NCBI RefSeq assembly: GCF_037975245.1
Contig: NC_092574.1
Span: 16,471,213-16,535,212, forward strand
Direction: 5' to 3'
DNA length: 64,000 nucleotides
Origin: Apostichopus japonicus
Taxonomy: Eukaryota > Echinodermata > Holothuroidea > Aspidochirotida > Stichopodidae
In this document: positions 1 to 10,270 of the stretch, in pieces
Layout: the number at the start of each line of letters is the position of its first letter
Position numbering within the stretch: the first letter of the stretch is position 1
Program-made: the position numbers and the translations under genes
The notes under the pieces: generated by a model
Databases searched by the model: none
What the model saw: only the letters and a program-made list of their open reading frames with translations
What the model was told of the DNA's origin: nothing

Positions 1-1298
1 GTCATTGTCCTTTAAAACCAATTTCAAATCAAATATGCATTGTGAATGTTTTTATTGTAGATATTAAATACCGACATATCTAGATGGAGTGAGGCTATGG
101 CTGAAGTGATGTTGTTTGATATATTTGAGTCTAGGGATTTTCTGAGTATTATGAAGTATATGGCGTTATAGAAAGAGACGAATTTTAATCAGTTAATTGA
201 CCTGACGTTAGTTGACTTGTAATGACAGAACTATAGTACAATGATAAACATGTTCTATGAGAGGGATAGTGAAGGGGCGGGGTGATGGGGGTGTGATGTT
301 AGCTGGAGTGGAGTTGAAAGAACTGTCTGATGGGGGTGTAATGGGGTGCGATGGGGTGTGATGGGGGGGGTTGTGATGGGGGGTTGAGACGGGAGAGTTA
401 GTTGGAGTGGTGTGGAAAGAACTGTCTATGGTTAGATGTGATACAGTGATGCAAGATGTAAATGGTGTAGGCTTAATTCATTGTCTATTATTACTCCATT
501 TTATGCAAGCCTATTCATGGGACACCAACAACGTCACATGGAAGCTTAAAAGGGAACGCACATTAGCTCAGCCAACTTGGGAGGGAGAAGGGAAATAATA
601 ATGCCCGGAAGACAATATATAACCACTATGATCAATAGAAACATGCATTGGTTTACCACATTTAAAAGCTCAGTGTGCCTTGTCTTGCCATTATCCACTA
701 GGGTAACCTTTTCCCCGAATTAACATATTTATTGCTGTTCAATTTCTATTTCGGTTGGTGTTGGACAGGGACGTAGTCAGGGGGAGCAATTGGAGCGATT
801 GCCCCCCCCCCCTCTGAGTACCCCGAAAAATAAAATTTAACTAAAAGCAGGATTTAAGGAAGCTAAGCGACCCTTCTCAAAAAAATTCTTTGTACATCAT
901 GGCGCTCCGTTAAGTGTAATAATGTTTTCTTTGTGAGAAGTGCCCCTATTAAAATTCTGCTCCCTCCATTTAAAGTTCTGCTCCCCCCCTTCAAATTTTG
1001 GCCAAGACTAAGATAGGTTCTGAAAGACATCCAGACCAAAAAAAATCTTCCAAATTGAAGGTGGACAAGGAAGAATGCTTGGGTAGAATTTTTCACAACA
1101 TGAAGGATTATTCGGTCACGTCCTTTTACCGTAATCCAGTCTAATGAGGTTTGGCACGCACGGCGGAGATACAATCGCTGTATTTAATCTCCTCTTCCCT
1201 CAAGTAGGTGACAAATCGACAGTAGGGGATTCAAAAATCTCTATTTCCAAATTTGTCGTCTGGATGAAGTCGGCTTGACAATTCTCTTCCGAAAAACT

Positions 1299-1300
<2 letters not shown>
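1..1300. other. gene-free left flank
   Basis: I find no supportable gene here. Positions about 275-420 are G-rich with repeated GATGGGG-like steps. Positions about 771-830 carry a GTAGTCAGGGGG...CCCCCCCC segment resembling the ends of the GTGGCGTAGC-type elements seen at 15.5 kb, so it may be a degraded mobile element. The short open frames are unlike any family I know. Confidence 0.5.

Positions 1301-1302
<2 letters not shown>

Positions 1303-1389
<87 letters not shown>
1303..1389. repeat. (TA)n microsatellite, left border of the PLE fragment
   Basis: An uninterrupted TA dinucleotide run of more than 80 bp. The reading frame of the Penelope-like element begins immediately at its right edge. 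A second long (TA)n tract lies at the other end of the element. Confidence 0.95.
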
Positions 1390-1392
<3 letters not shown>

Positions 1393-1884
1393 CTGAGGAA
1401 AATATTCAACAGGAACACTTTAAAAGTGAGTTACAGTTGCATGAAAAATATGAATTCAATCATAAAATCCCATAATGCTAAAGTAATGAAAAAATTCAAC
1501 CAAGAAACCCCCATAAGAACCTGCAACTGCAGAGATAGAGCCTCTTGCCCCCTACAGGGTGAGTGCCTTGTCAGTGCCGTGGTGTATAAGGCCACAGTTA
1601 CTTCCGGTGACGATGGCACCACCAGGTCATATGTTGGGCTTACCGGAGGGGATTTCAAATCTAGATACAATAACCACACTAAGTCTTTCAGAAATAGTAA
1701 ATACGAGAAGGAGTCTGAGTTATCTAAACACATATGGGGATTGAAGAGACAAAAGGTAGATTATTCGGTTAAATGGAGCATAATTAGGCAGTCCGACACT
1801 TACCAGCGAGAATCGGGCAACTGCAACCTTTGTATAGAAGAAAAACTGGAAATCCTACGCACAAGAGGTGACACAATCAATAGG

Positions 1885-1891
1885 AGATCCG
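1885..1891 (+). repeat. left target-site duplication AGATCCG
   Basis: Seven bases directly left of the foldback element, repeated exactly at 3926-3932. One copy belongs to the interrupted PLE codons. Confidence 0.85.
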
Positions 1892-2513
1892 TATGGCAAG
1901 CCGTTTTACTTTTTATTCGATATTTGATGATATCATCAAATATTTGGTGATATCAGCAAATAATTGTTGATATCATCAAATCATTTGATGATATCATCAA
2001 ATAATTGCTGATATCAACAATTATTTGGTGATATCACCAAATAATTGTTGATATCAGCAATTCATTTGCTGATATCACCAATTCATTTGCTGATATCACC
2101 AATTCATTTGTTGATATCATCAAATAATTGCTGATATCAACAAATAATTGCTGATATCAACAAATATTTGCAGATATCAGCAATTATTTGGTGATATCAG
2201 CAAATGAATTGGTGATATCAGCAAATCATTTGATGATATCAACAATTATTTGCTGATATCATCAAATAATTGGTGATATCAGCAAATCATTTGATGATAT
2301 CAACAATTCCAACATATCACTTATTCATTTGCTGATATCAACAAATCAATTGGTGATATCAGTAATTGATTTAATGATATCAGCAAATGAAACGTACATA
2401 TCACTAATGCATGCTTTTGTTGATATCACCAATTCATTTGTTGATATCACCAATTCATTTGATGATATCAACAAATCATTTGCTGATATCAGTAATTCAA
2501 CCGTGACGATGAT
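1892..2513. repeat. foldback left arm: about 29 palindromic units
   Basis: GATATC occurs at 1929, 1949, 1969, 1990, 2010, 2030, 2050, 2071, 2092, 2113, 2133 and so on, with spacing of exactly 20 or 21 bp. Each unit is close to TTGRTGATATCAYCAA, so it is itself a near palindrome. Units are joined by short AT spacers such as AATAATTG or ATTCATTTG. A few units are degenerate (for example CATATC near 2313). Confidence 0.9.
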
Positions 2514-2539
2514 ATCAGTAATTCAACCGTGGCAGCCCG

Positions 2540-3380
2540 TCTTACAAGCAACACACACGATGTCAGTGTACTGTGCAGTACATGCAAATGACAATGGCGA
2601 GACAACAGGGTACGGGTAGCGTTACTTTCACCTTGGCGATTGCGGTAAACTTCATGAAGCACAGATCGCTATTGACAGAAGTTCTCGGATTTTGGGCGAA
2701 GTAGAGAGGCTCTTAACTGGCAATGAGAATGCTTCTGAAGCGAAAGATTTCTAACCGCAGGCACGTAGCCAAGTAGGGGGGGTGGGGGCGAAGATATTTT
2801 TTGTCTTTTTTTAACGATATCGAAGTTTTATATTTATAATATTTGTACACAATAAATTAACTGTGTCTGAATTTTCAAAAATTCCCTGACCAACATTCTT
2901 CATCATACTTCCCTCTACTCGTGCCATTTTGACCGGTCTGTTAGGGGTTGAAGGTTATGACTGGTTGCAGCCACCATCGGGGAGCCAGTCTATATTTTTT
3001 GGACACAGTTCCCAGCCTGTTTCTGTCGCCCACAGACCAGGGTATACTTTTTACATTTTGGTATTTAATATTGAGCTACTTAACCACCCCGATATTATTT
3101 TTCATAGGTTTATAGGTCTGGCCTACTCGGTGCTTGCCCAATGTTTGTCCTCCCTGTCACAAGTGCATGAGAAGCCACGGTACCTCTCCCAGTGGCAGTA
3201 GTGGTACTGTGTAACTTAGTCCCCTTTCCCCTCCCGTTGATCGCTATAACCAAGGCTGAAATTAACCGCGCACCAGGCGCCTTTCTGTGCCCGCTACCAG
3301 CCAAACAGCGCTCTTAAGACCCAAAGAGAATGCCTGTTGATGGCGCTCGTTTCTAATTCCTTTTTGTAGACGTTGGTTCG
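2540..3380. other. foldback element core, no recognised gene
   Basis: This unique-sequence core holds only short frames with no recognisable domain. It includes a CACGTAGCCAAG then G-run segment at about 2760-2790, similar to fragments elsewhere in the window, so other elements may be nested in it. I see no transposase motif. Confidence 0.6.
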
Positions 3381-3388
3381 ACACGCTT

Positions 3389-3925
3389 GAATTACTGATA
3401 TCAGCAAATGAATTGGTGATATCAGCAAATGAATTGTTGATATCAGCAATTCCAACATATCGCCAATTCAATTGCTGATATCAGCAAATCTTTTAATGAT
3501 ATCACCAAATCATTTCATGATATCAGCAATTCGGTTCCTCATATCACTAATTAATTAGTGATATGTCGGAATTGTTGATATCAGCAAATGATTTGCTGAT
3601 ATCATCAATTCAATTGCTGATATCACCAATTCATTTGCTGATATCAGCAAATATTTGTTGATATCAGCTATTATTTATTGATATCAGCAATTCTTTGGTG
3701 ATATCACTAAATGAATTGGTGATATCAGCAAATGAATTGGTGATATCAGCAAATGAATTGCTGATATCAACAATTATTTGCTGATATCACCAAATAATTG
3801 TTGATATCAGCAATGATTTGATGATATCATCAAATGATTTGATGATATCAACAATTATTTGCTGATATCAACAAATATTTGATGATATCATCAAATATCG
3901 AATAAAAAGTAAAATGGCTTGCCAT
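3389..3925. repeat. foldback right arm: about 25 palindromic units
   Basis: The same 20-21 bp GATATC units as in the left arm, ending in the inverted copy of the left terminus (CGAATAAAAAGTAAAATGG, then CTTGCCAT). The unit order is not a strict mirror of the left arm, so the arms have diverged in unit composition while the outer tips stayed nearly identical. Confidence 0.9.
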
Positions 3926-3932
3926 AGATCCG
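3926..3932 (+). repeat. right target-site duplication AGATCCG
   Basis: An exact copy of 1885-1891. Downstream of it the PLE reading frame continues without change. Confidence 0.85.
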
Positions 3933-4095
3933 AGCTTATCTCTTTGTGTCGCCATGGGAACCCAAGCCATTGAACCGTAAACGGTTGAAAAAGAAGTAGT
4001 CTGTTTTGACCATCCACTGGCCTGAAGATCGTCGCTCTATGCGTGCGTGAAACCCAGGGTAGCAATATGGTGTAAATTGTATATCTTGTCTATAT

Positions 4096-4098
<3 letters not shown>

Positions 4099-4142
<44 letters not shown>

Positions 4143-4170
4143 ATATATATATATATATGTATATGTATGT

Positions 4171-4225
<55 letters not shown>

Positions 4226-4231
4226 TGTATA

Positions 4232-4314
<83 letters not shown>
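4099..4314. repeat. long (TA)n tract with TATG/TACA interruptions
   Basis: Over 210 bp of TA repeat, broken in places by ATGTAT or CATA steps. It follows the PLE 3' tail directly. All open frames here are runs of Ile-Tyr and are not genes. Confidence 0.95.
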
Positions 4315-4315
<1 letters not shown>

Positions 4316-4316
<1 letters not shown>

Positions 4317-7300
4317 GGATTAGGTTGTGTATTTGTCAGTAAAATATGTTTGAGCAATTGTTAATGGACAGAAACTTGTCCCGTGTGATTGATTATAGGA
4401 TGGTAGACTGAACTAATGGATTGATAACATAGGAAGTATGTGCAAAAAGTTTAGTTTAGTTACCTGTAAAAAAAAAGGAGATTGACAATCGCTTCCTGCA
4501 TGCAGTTGAAAGCTATTAAAGAAATCTAAAACGGCAATATCATTTGTGAGGATGAGATGTAAATCTTCGCGTGTAATATATTTCCCGCCTCTGAATCTCC
4601 AAAATGATTTCTTGGTAAAAAGAAAAGGTGGTTGGTTGACCATTGAAGTCTTTCTTCGCTTGCTTTATTTAGGGCGTATATATACTGTCAAGTGAGTCTA
4701 AGAGAGTAACAATTCACTTTTCGATCACGAGTGCATGCAAATGATCAAGATTTCAAGAAGTGATTCGGTCTTACAGCTCAGAGTGAACATTGTAGAAAAT
4801 GTTGGTCTTATGTGTTATTCCTACCTAGTTTTAAAGCTAACTTGATATGTCGACACTAAATCCTAAGATTGAGTTTCATTGCTCTAAACCGAGAAATCAT
4901 CTAGGACATTCTCTGAGAGCAAAGTGGAATTAAGAATGAAACCAGTGGCGTGGCGTTAGTATTTCCATTGGGGATGAGCCCCAGACCCCCTCCCACGCCG
5001 CATAAGACAGTCGGCTTCAGTATACCAAGCAGAGGAGTAGAGTCTAGGCCTATTTGGTGTCATCAAAAGTGTTATCAATACAAGCGTTAATTCAACGTAA
5101 ATGCTCTGAATCGAAACATAGGGACCAAATTTGTTTCAGTGCACCCTCACACCAAAAAGGCCCATGGCAACGCGTCTGAATGTAATTAACCCATTTGTCC
5201 GGAAAATGCAATTCTTTCATTGTTCTGGTTTATTAGTCTGTTTACAACATATATACACAACGTTCCACAAGCGTATATTGTTAACCCTAGTGAAATGTGC
5301 ATCTTATCATTATATCATTACTAGTTATGCAAAGCTTGATCAACGGCCAAAAAAATTCTGCTATGCTATACCTATAATGCAATAACGTCTCAAGTTCCTC
5401 ACACTCGTTCAACAGTACACACATATATTTCCTGTTCATATACACACTTCAGTCGACTACAAATGTCATCATTCTCGTGCTTATATACTACTATGGTGTC
5501 TATGATATGCCATATATATGGATAAAAGTACACAGACCAAATCGTTATTCAGGCTGATAACAAGCACCAAAAACGTGACTTTTATTTGTAATTTGATGTC
5601 ACATAGAGTCTGAAAACTGATGATTTGAAACGAACAAACTTTCATCACTTTTCGCTGTTAATTATAGTATTACATTATAACATCTAAAGCAGTAGCACGG
5701 GCTTCGCTGAATTAAGACAATGCATACAAAAGACATACATGCACACATAGGTCCATTAAACAAATATAGCGCAAATTAAACTTTTCAGTTGAATGCGCAG
5801 TGTGGAGATGTAATATATTCGCCCAACCTATATATAAGTGCAATATGGCAGGCGATATATATAGTATTTGCTGTTTGATGAAGAAATATCAATTTGGCAC
5901 TAGAAGGAATATTGGCCTAGTGTGGTTAATTAGATAGAACATTCAATCGTTCTGAGTGAAAAGTTAATATTTATATAAGTAACATGATGTATGGCTATTA
6001 TATATACAGTACCGATTATCCTGCTAACATGACATAATTTAGAAAGGATTTAGGGTCATCAGTATTGTCAACAACTTTTAGGGTGATAAGAGTTTCCAAA
6101 TGTACTTTCTATAAAGTTTTCCCACTCTCGAAATGATTCCCAGTCATTCAGAAGTGTTGAATAAGACATTATTTGTCGAATCATCAGGTACAATGCTTCG
6201 AGAGTGGCAGCCTTCAAATTGTTTGTTGAAATCCAAGCACTGTCGTGACCAGAATTTGACTTTCTAGCAAATTTGGGGCCAACACTATAAATGACCTTTA
6301 AGCGAAAGACATATAAAATTCACGGATGAACCATTCTATGCAATTAATAAGAAAAATCTACATTTAAGCAATTTATAATATTAATTGCACGCAATACCGT
6401 GCGTTTATGTCATTATTTAGCTCTTTATGTATAATTTATATTGCCAATGTGCATGTGCAAGTGAAGAAATGTAGGTCTATTTCGCATTAAAAATATCTCA
6501 CAATAAATGATGAAATACTTGAAAAGACGTCGCCGAGCAGTTCCAGTAACCGGATTAAGTAGGCTTGCCGGCAGCTAAGTCGTCATTGGGGATTTGTTTC
6601 TGTTTATCAGAGATGCTGATTTATTATCCGCTGAGGCCTAATGTTCAAAATGCATTACGTTTAATTCCCAGAAATGACACTTACATTAACCCGTAGATAT
6701 AGGTAAAGACAATCCATAAACTAATCGTAAGTGACGTGTGAGTGTTTACTCATTGTTCCATTAATTACGAAGTAGTTTGAGAATATGTTTTAGTTGTTCA
6801 TTTACCAAAAAAAGGTGACTTCTCTTTATATATATATTAAAAAAACAGTCTGGTTGCTTTGAGCACGTAACGCTAGCGACGCAAATAACTAGGTCGGAAT
6901 TACAGAAGTATATCTCTACTGGTTTATTGCTGCAGTGGATTCGAGGTGGAACTATTGACGTAACCGGAACCCATTTTTACAATCTTCATATTTGGTGTTT
7001 TCTTTTTTGTTTTCTTCTCGCTTATCTTGTTGGATGATGCAATTCCTTGCATATTGAGTCTCCGATCAAGGGCTGGGGTTTGGTTGTATGCACCCTCGTC
7101 CCTCTTCAGAATCACACATAAAATTAAAAGCAGTTACTAGCATAACCTTGCGTGTAGACCTAACTATATAGACCTACTATATAGACTATCAATATGCCTC
7201 AGAATGCACTATTTATGTTTCCCATTGGAAGGACCCCACCCCCACGGCCCATACATGACATTCCGATTCAACCACCTAAGGGACACACTCCCTCTACATT

Positions 7301-10086
7301 TAAAATCCTGGATCCACCACTGGTTTAGTTTTAATAAGTTTCAAAACATCTCCACGAGCTATGGAATGCTGTTATATAACATGAGCGTACATAGAAGAAC
7401 AGACGCGTGATAATGTTACACGTGAACCATACCACAACTTGAACGACGTATTATTATTTGTCTTTTTTAATAACTATTTTTTATTATATGTCTTTTTAAA
7501 AAACTATTTTTTAATACTATTTTATTAAGCATTATTGTATTTATGACTTCTTAAATTTTCCTACTTTTTATATTATTATATGTCTTATCAGAGGGCCTCG
7601 TGGAAGATTAGCTATTGCTAAACGAGCTACCCTCTTAAAATAAAGTTGAAATAAAATAAAATAAAATACAAGGTAAACACGCTTTATTACGCTTCAGAAA
7701 ATATGTGTTTTTAACCGAGTTCGTCAAAATACAATCTAACGGAATGATTGAAATCGCACCACGTGCAAGGCAACAATACATATACTTATAATAATATTAC
7801 ATTTTAGTATCATTCTGGTAAAAGAACAGGTTTCCCTCCTAGCATCGTGTATTATATACAAAATGAAAACACATGGGTCATATATAGACGTGCGCCGGGA
7901 TAGAATGGAGTTGGCGTTCCATGAACAAATGTACAAGTTCATTGACGAAGTTTCTTAACTTCATTTACTCATTATGCAAGTAACTCTGCATTAGTTATTT
8001 ATCTCGCATTAAAATAAATACACTTGAACGTAAATATCATAGTGTTATCCTGTTTATTGGCTCAAAAGAGACAAATTAATTGTCTTTGTAACGACTGATT
8101 GGTTTAGACATATCGCACTTCCGTACCTAGATGCATTTAGCCTAGTCTTCTAAAACATAGGATGAAGTCGTTCTTCCAATTACATGCTAAGATGAGACCA
8201 GGACATAAATATATATAAATGTAACGTAAGCTCTCTTTATTCTATGATTATGAAGCTAGTAATTACGTGAGGTATACAGTATATTGTTAATTTTTGATGG
8301 GGATTGGGATAGGGTTAGGGGGTTAATGTCTATATTGTTTAAATTCAAAATTCCAGGAATCGAGAAGGGAAGTGACTTCTTGCCGAGATATGATCCCATC
8401 ATCGTTGCCAACACTGCACCTAGGCTTTCAATTTCATGGGGCCCCTCCTTCTCCTACCCCCTCCCCCATGCCCCCGCGATACGAAACTAAACCTTTTTGT
8501 GATCTGAACTGAACATGTTTTACATTAAAGGATGTTAAATGAAGAGCTGACGATATTATCAACCTTCATTAAAGGAGCGTTCTGGACTTTTTAATTATAG
8601 TAAATGCAAATCCCTTGAAAAACAGCATGATAGAGATACAATATAACTAAGATATTACAGAGCATATCAAAGAGCAAACATTTTATCAAAGATCTTCCAT
8701 GAAGTTATTTCAATTTTGTTCTTGCTTTGAATTCTTGGCATTGAAATATGGCTACTCTAAGATAATAGATGGCGCGTGTTTGGACTAATCAAAAATGAAA
8801 TTGATTGAAGAGGATATAACGTGATTCAGGGGCTTTCTGTTGTCATGTGATGCATGCAACGGAAGCGTACAAGTTCCTTGAATCGTACAGTTCTCTGCAG
8901 ACGAAGAACTAGAATTGCATCGTTGCCATGGTGACTTTAAGAATGTATCAGTGGAAACATCAGTACTGCCTAAAGCTTTTCTTTTAAGAGCAAATAGAGT
9001 AGAAATGGTTGAAAAATATTTGTACTGTCATTATTAATACTATGGTTAGCTAGTCTGTTTAAAGGGTTAATCCAGTGGAAGAAGTCAATTTCCTTTAAAG
9101 CAGCTTTTCGAGTAGAGTTTTTTCAATGAATGGAATTTTGTCGTACAAAATTTAATTTGTTAACATCACTATACTTTCATTAAGAAAAACGGTTAGGAGT
9201 GGATAACTTTTGCAAAGATTGTCCAAAATCACTTTTATATGTAATTAATTTAATACCCAAAAAAAAATTGGAAGCCAAAAAGTTGCTAACCGATTGGGTT
9301 GTTTACTAACTTGTTCATCAACTTTCATTTGACGCAAAAAGAAAAGAAAAGAAAAGAAAGAAAGGAAATAAAATAAAAGGAAAATAATACACTGAATATC
9401 TTAGGTAGATAGCATTTGAGTTATACTATTTTTGGAGTTTACTAATTGGGTAGATTGGCAACTAAACGTAGAAAGGCTGCTGAAATGGTCCACAGCGGTA
9501 TCATGATGAAAGTCGTTTCGTGTAAGCAGATTGTATATCTCAATATGATCCTGTTTTTTAATTTTTATTCTATTCTCTTTCCCCCGTTTTTTCCTTTAAA
9601 AGTATGGGTGAAATCAGCATGGCGTTTGAGCCGTGTCGCTTTCGTTTCTAATATACAAATCTCTTTCAGCAAGTTTCTCTATTCTTAGAAGCAAAAATGT
9701 TGTGATTAAAGTGTGAATTTATAGTTCAATGACAGCTAAGCAAACATTATAATGTATCATATGTCAACTTATAGTAGATAATAACTGTCACATTATTATA
9801 GGGAAGTAACATTCGCAGGATATGCATGTGTCATGACGACGCCAGGAATACACTCACTATCATGTATTTCCTAGAATTTCGTCAAAATTGTAAGTTACCT
9901 ATAGGATCAAGAGACCGCAAGTAGTGTTGGCTAGGCCGGAGCGATAAAGCTTTTTTTTATTGTAGAAGTGGGAAATATTTCTCATTCTCTGATACAAATT
10001 TCAGTGTTCCTTCACGGGAATATTCTTTAAAGTTGTTGCCATGATATTTTAGCGCTAGACCATTATTACGTAATTGTAAATGAAAT
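4316..10086. other. intergenic, no gene seen
   Basis: AT-rich single-copy sequence with scattered short frames and none recognisable. At about 4943-5010 there is a CAGTGGCGTGGCG...CACGCCGC segment that may be the remnant of a GTGGCG-type mobile element. Short runs of low complexity occur at 7440-7570 and 9340-9390. Confidence 0.5.
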
Positions 10087-10110
10087 CTTTCTTTTTGTTT
10101 CCTCCCACAG
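10087..10110 (+). promoter_or_regulatory. probable 5'UTR splice acceptor of the GPCR gene
   Basis: A pyrimidine-rich stretch (CTTTTTGTTTCCTCCCACAG) ends in AG 123 bp before the first ATG of the receptor frame. It fits the acceptor of an intron within the 5' untranslated region, a common layout for single-coding-exon GPCRs. Inferred only; no upstream exon could be identified. Confidence 0.45.
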
Positions 10111-10225
10111 CTGTTAAGGGAGGATTATTGTTGCCTCATTATCACAGACACCTAAGCAGAAATCAGCCTAATGAATATTCAATGAACGTGTTTAGTATGC
10201 CGAAGTAACACGTGTGAGACTACAC

Positions 10226-10270
10226 ATGGGCAGATGCGCAGTTTATCAAAATCTGACTGGACATCGATAG
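10226..10270 (+). other. short upstream ORF overlapping the first receptor ATG
   Basis: ATG at 10226 opens a 14-codon frame ending TAG at 10268-10270, out of frame with and overlapping the ATG at 10234. Scanning ribosomes that use it would bypass 10234. This argues either for translational damping or for receptor initiation further down at 10309. Confidence 0.35.

Larger units (their letters stand above)
1892..3925. mobile_element. 2.0-kb foldback DNA element with GATATC-repeat arms
   Basis: The outer ends are inverted copies: TATGGCAAGCC then TTTTACTTTTTATTCGATAT on the left, matched by the reverse complement on the right with one difference in the first 30 or so bases. Inside each end is an arm of over 500 bp made of GATATC-centred units repeating every 20 or 21 bp. 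The core (about 2540-3380) has no recognisable transposase. A 7-bp duplication flanks the element; if the terminal A is counted in, a symmetric 6-bp reading is possible. The architecture recalls foldback elements such as Galileo (P superfamily) and the sea urchin TU elements, but I cannot assign it. It depends on a transposase encoded elsewhere. Confidence 0.85.
1390..3973 (+). pseudogene. PLE GIY-YIG endonuclease C-terminus, split by an insertion
   Basis: The coding sequence runs 1390-1891 and resumes at 3933, ending with TGA at 3971-3973. The frame opens at the (TA)n border with KLRKIFNRN, then a cysteine cluster (CNCRDRASC, later C) that in PLEs forms a zinc-binding linker. The GIY-YIG core follows: VVY, then YVGLT, the FKSRYNNH segment with the expected catalytic Arg, and the SELSKHIW segment. 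A CNLC pair precedes the last helix. The left part breaks off at NRRS. After the inserted element the same frame gives ELISLCRHGNPSH and stop, the usual PLE ending. Apart from the missing 5' part and the insertion, this copy has no frameshift, so it was fairly intact when hit. It cannot be functional now. Confidence 0.88.
1388..4095 (+). mobile_element. 5'-truncated Penelope-like element, interrupted
   Basis: This is the 3' end of a Penelope-like retroelement (PLE): C-terminal coding part plus a short 3' tail, with the reverse transcriptase region missing. It lies between two (TA)n tracts, so it either inserted into a TA microsatellite or has TA tails that later expanded. A foldback element occupies 1892-3925. 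Family assignment rests on the protein: the segment just before the endonuclease reads SYSCMKNMNSIIKSHN, typical of PLEs, and is followed by a cysteine cluster and a GIY-YIG domain. Confidence 0.85.

Noticed and set aside
863-1174. 103-codon minus-strand ORF
   Set aside because: No recognisable family and no splice or start context. It overlaps sequence that looks like a decayed mobile element.
1892-2513. CRISPR-like array
   Set aside because: The period is constant, but spacers are only a few AT-rich bases and not unique, units are self-palindromic, and the context is eukaryotic.
4037-4364. Long Ile-Tyr ORFs on both strands
   Set aside because: They are translations of the (TA)n tract. The same applies at 1200-1475, 13,728-14,072 and 16,976-17,080.
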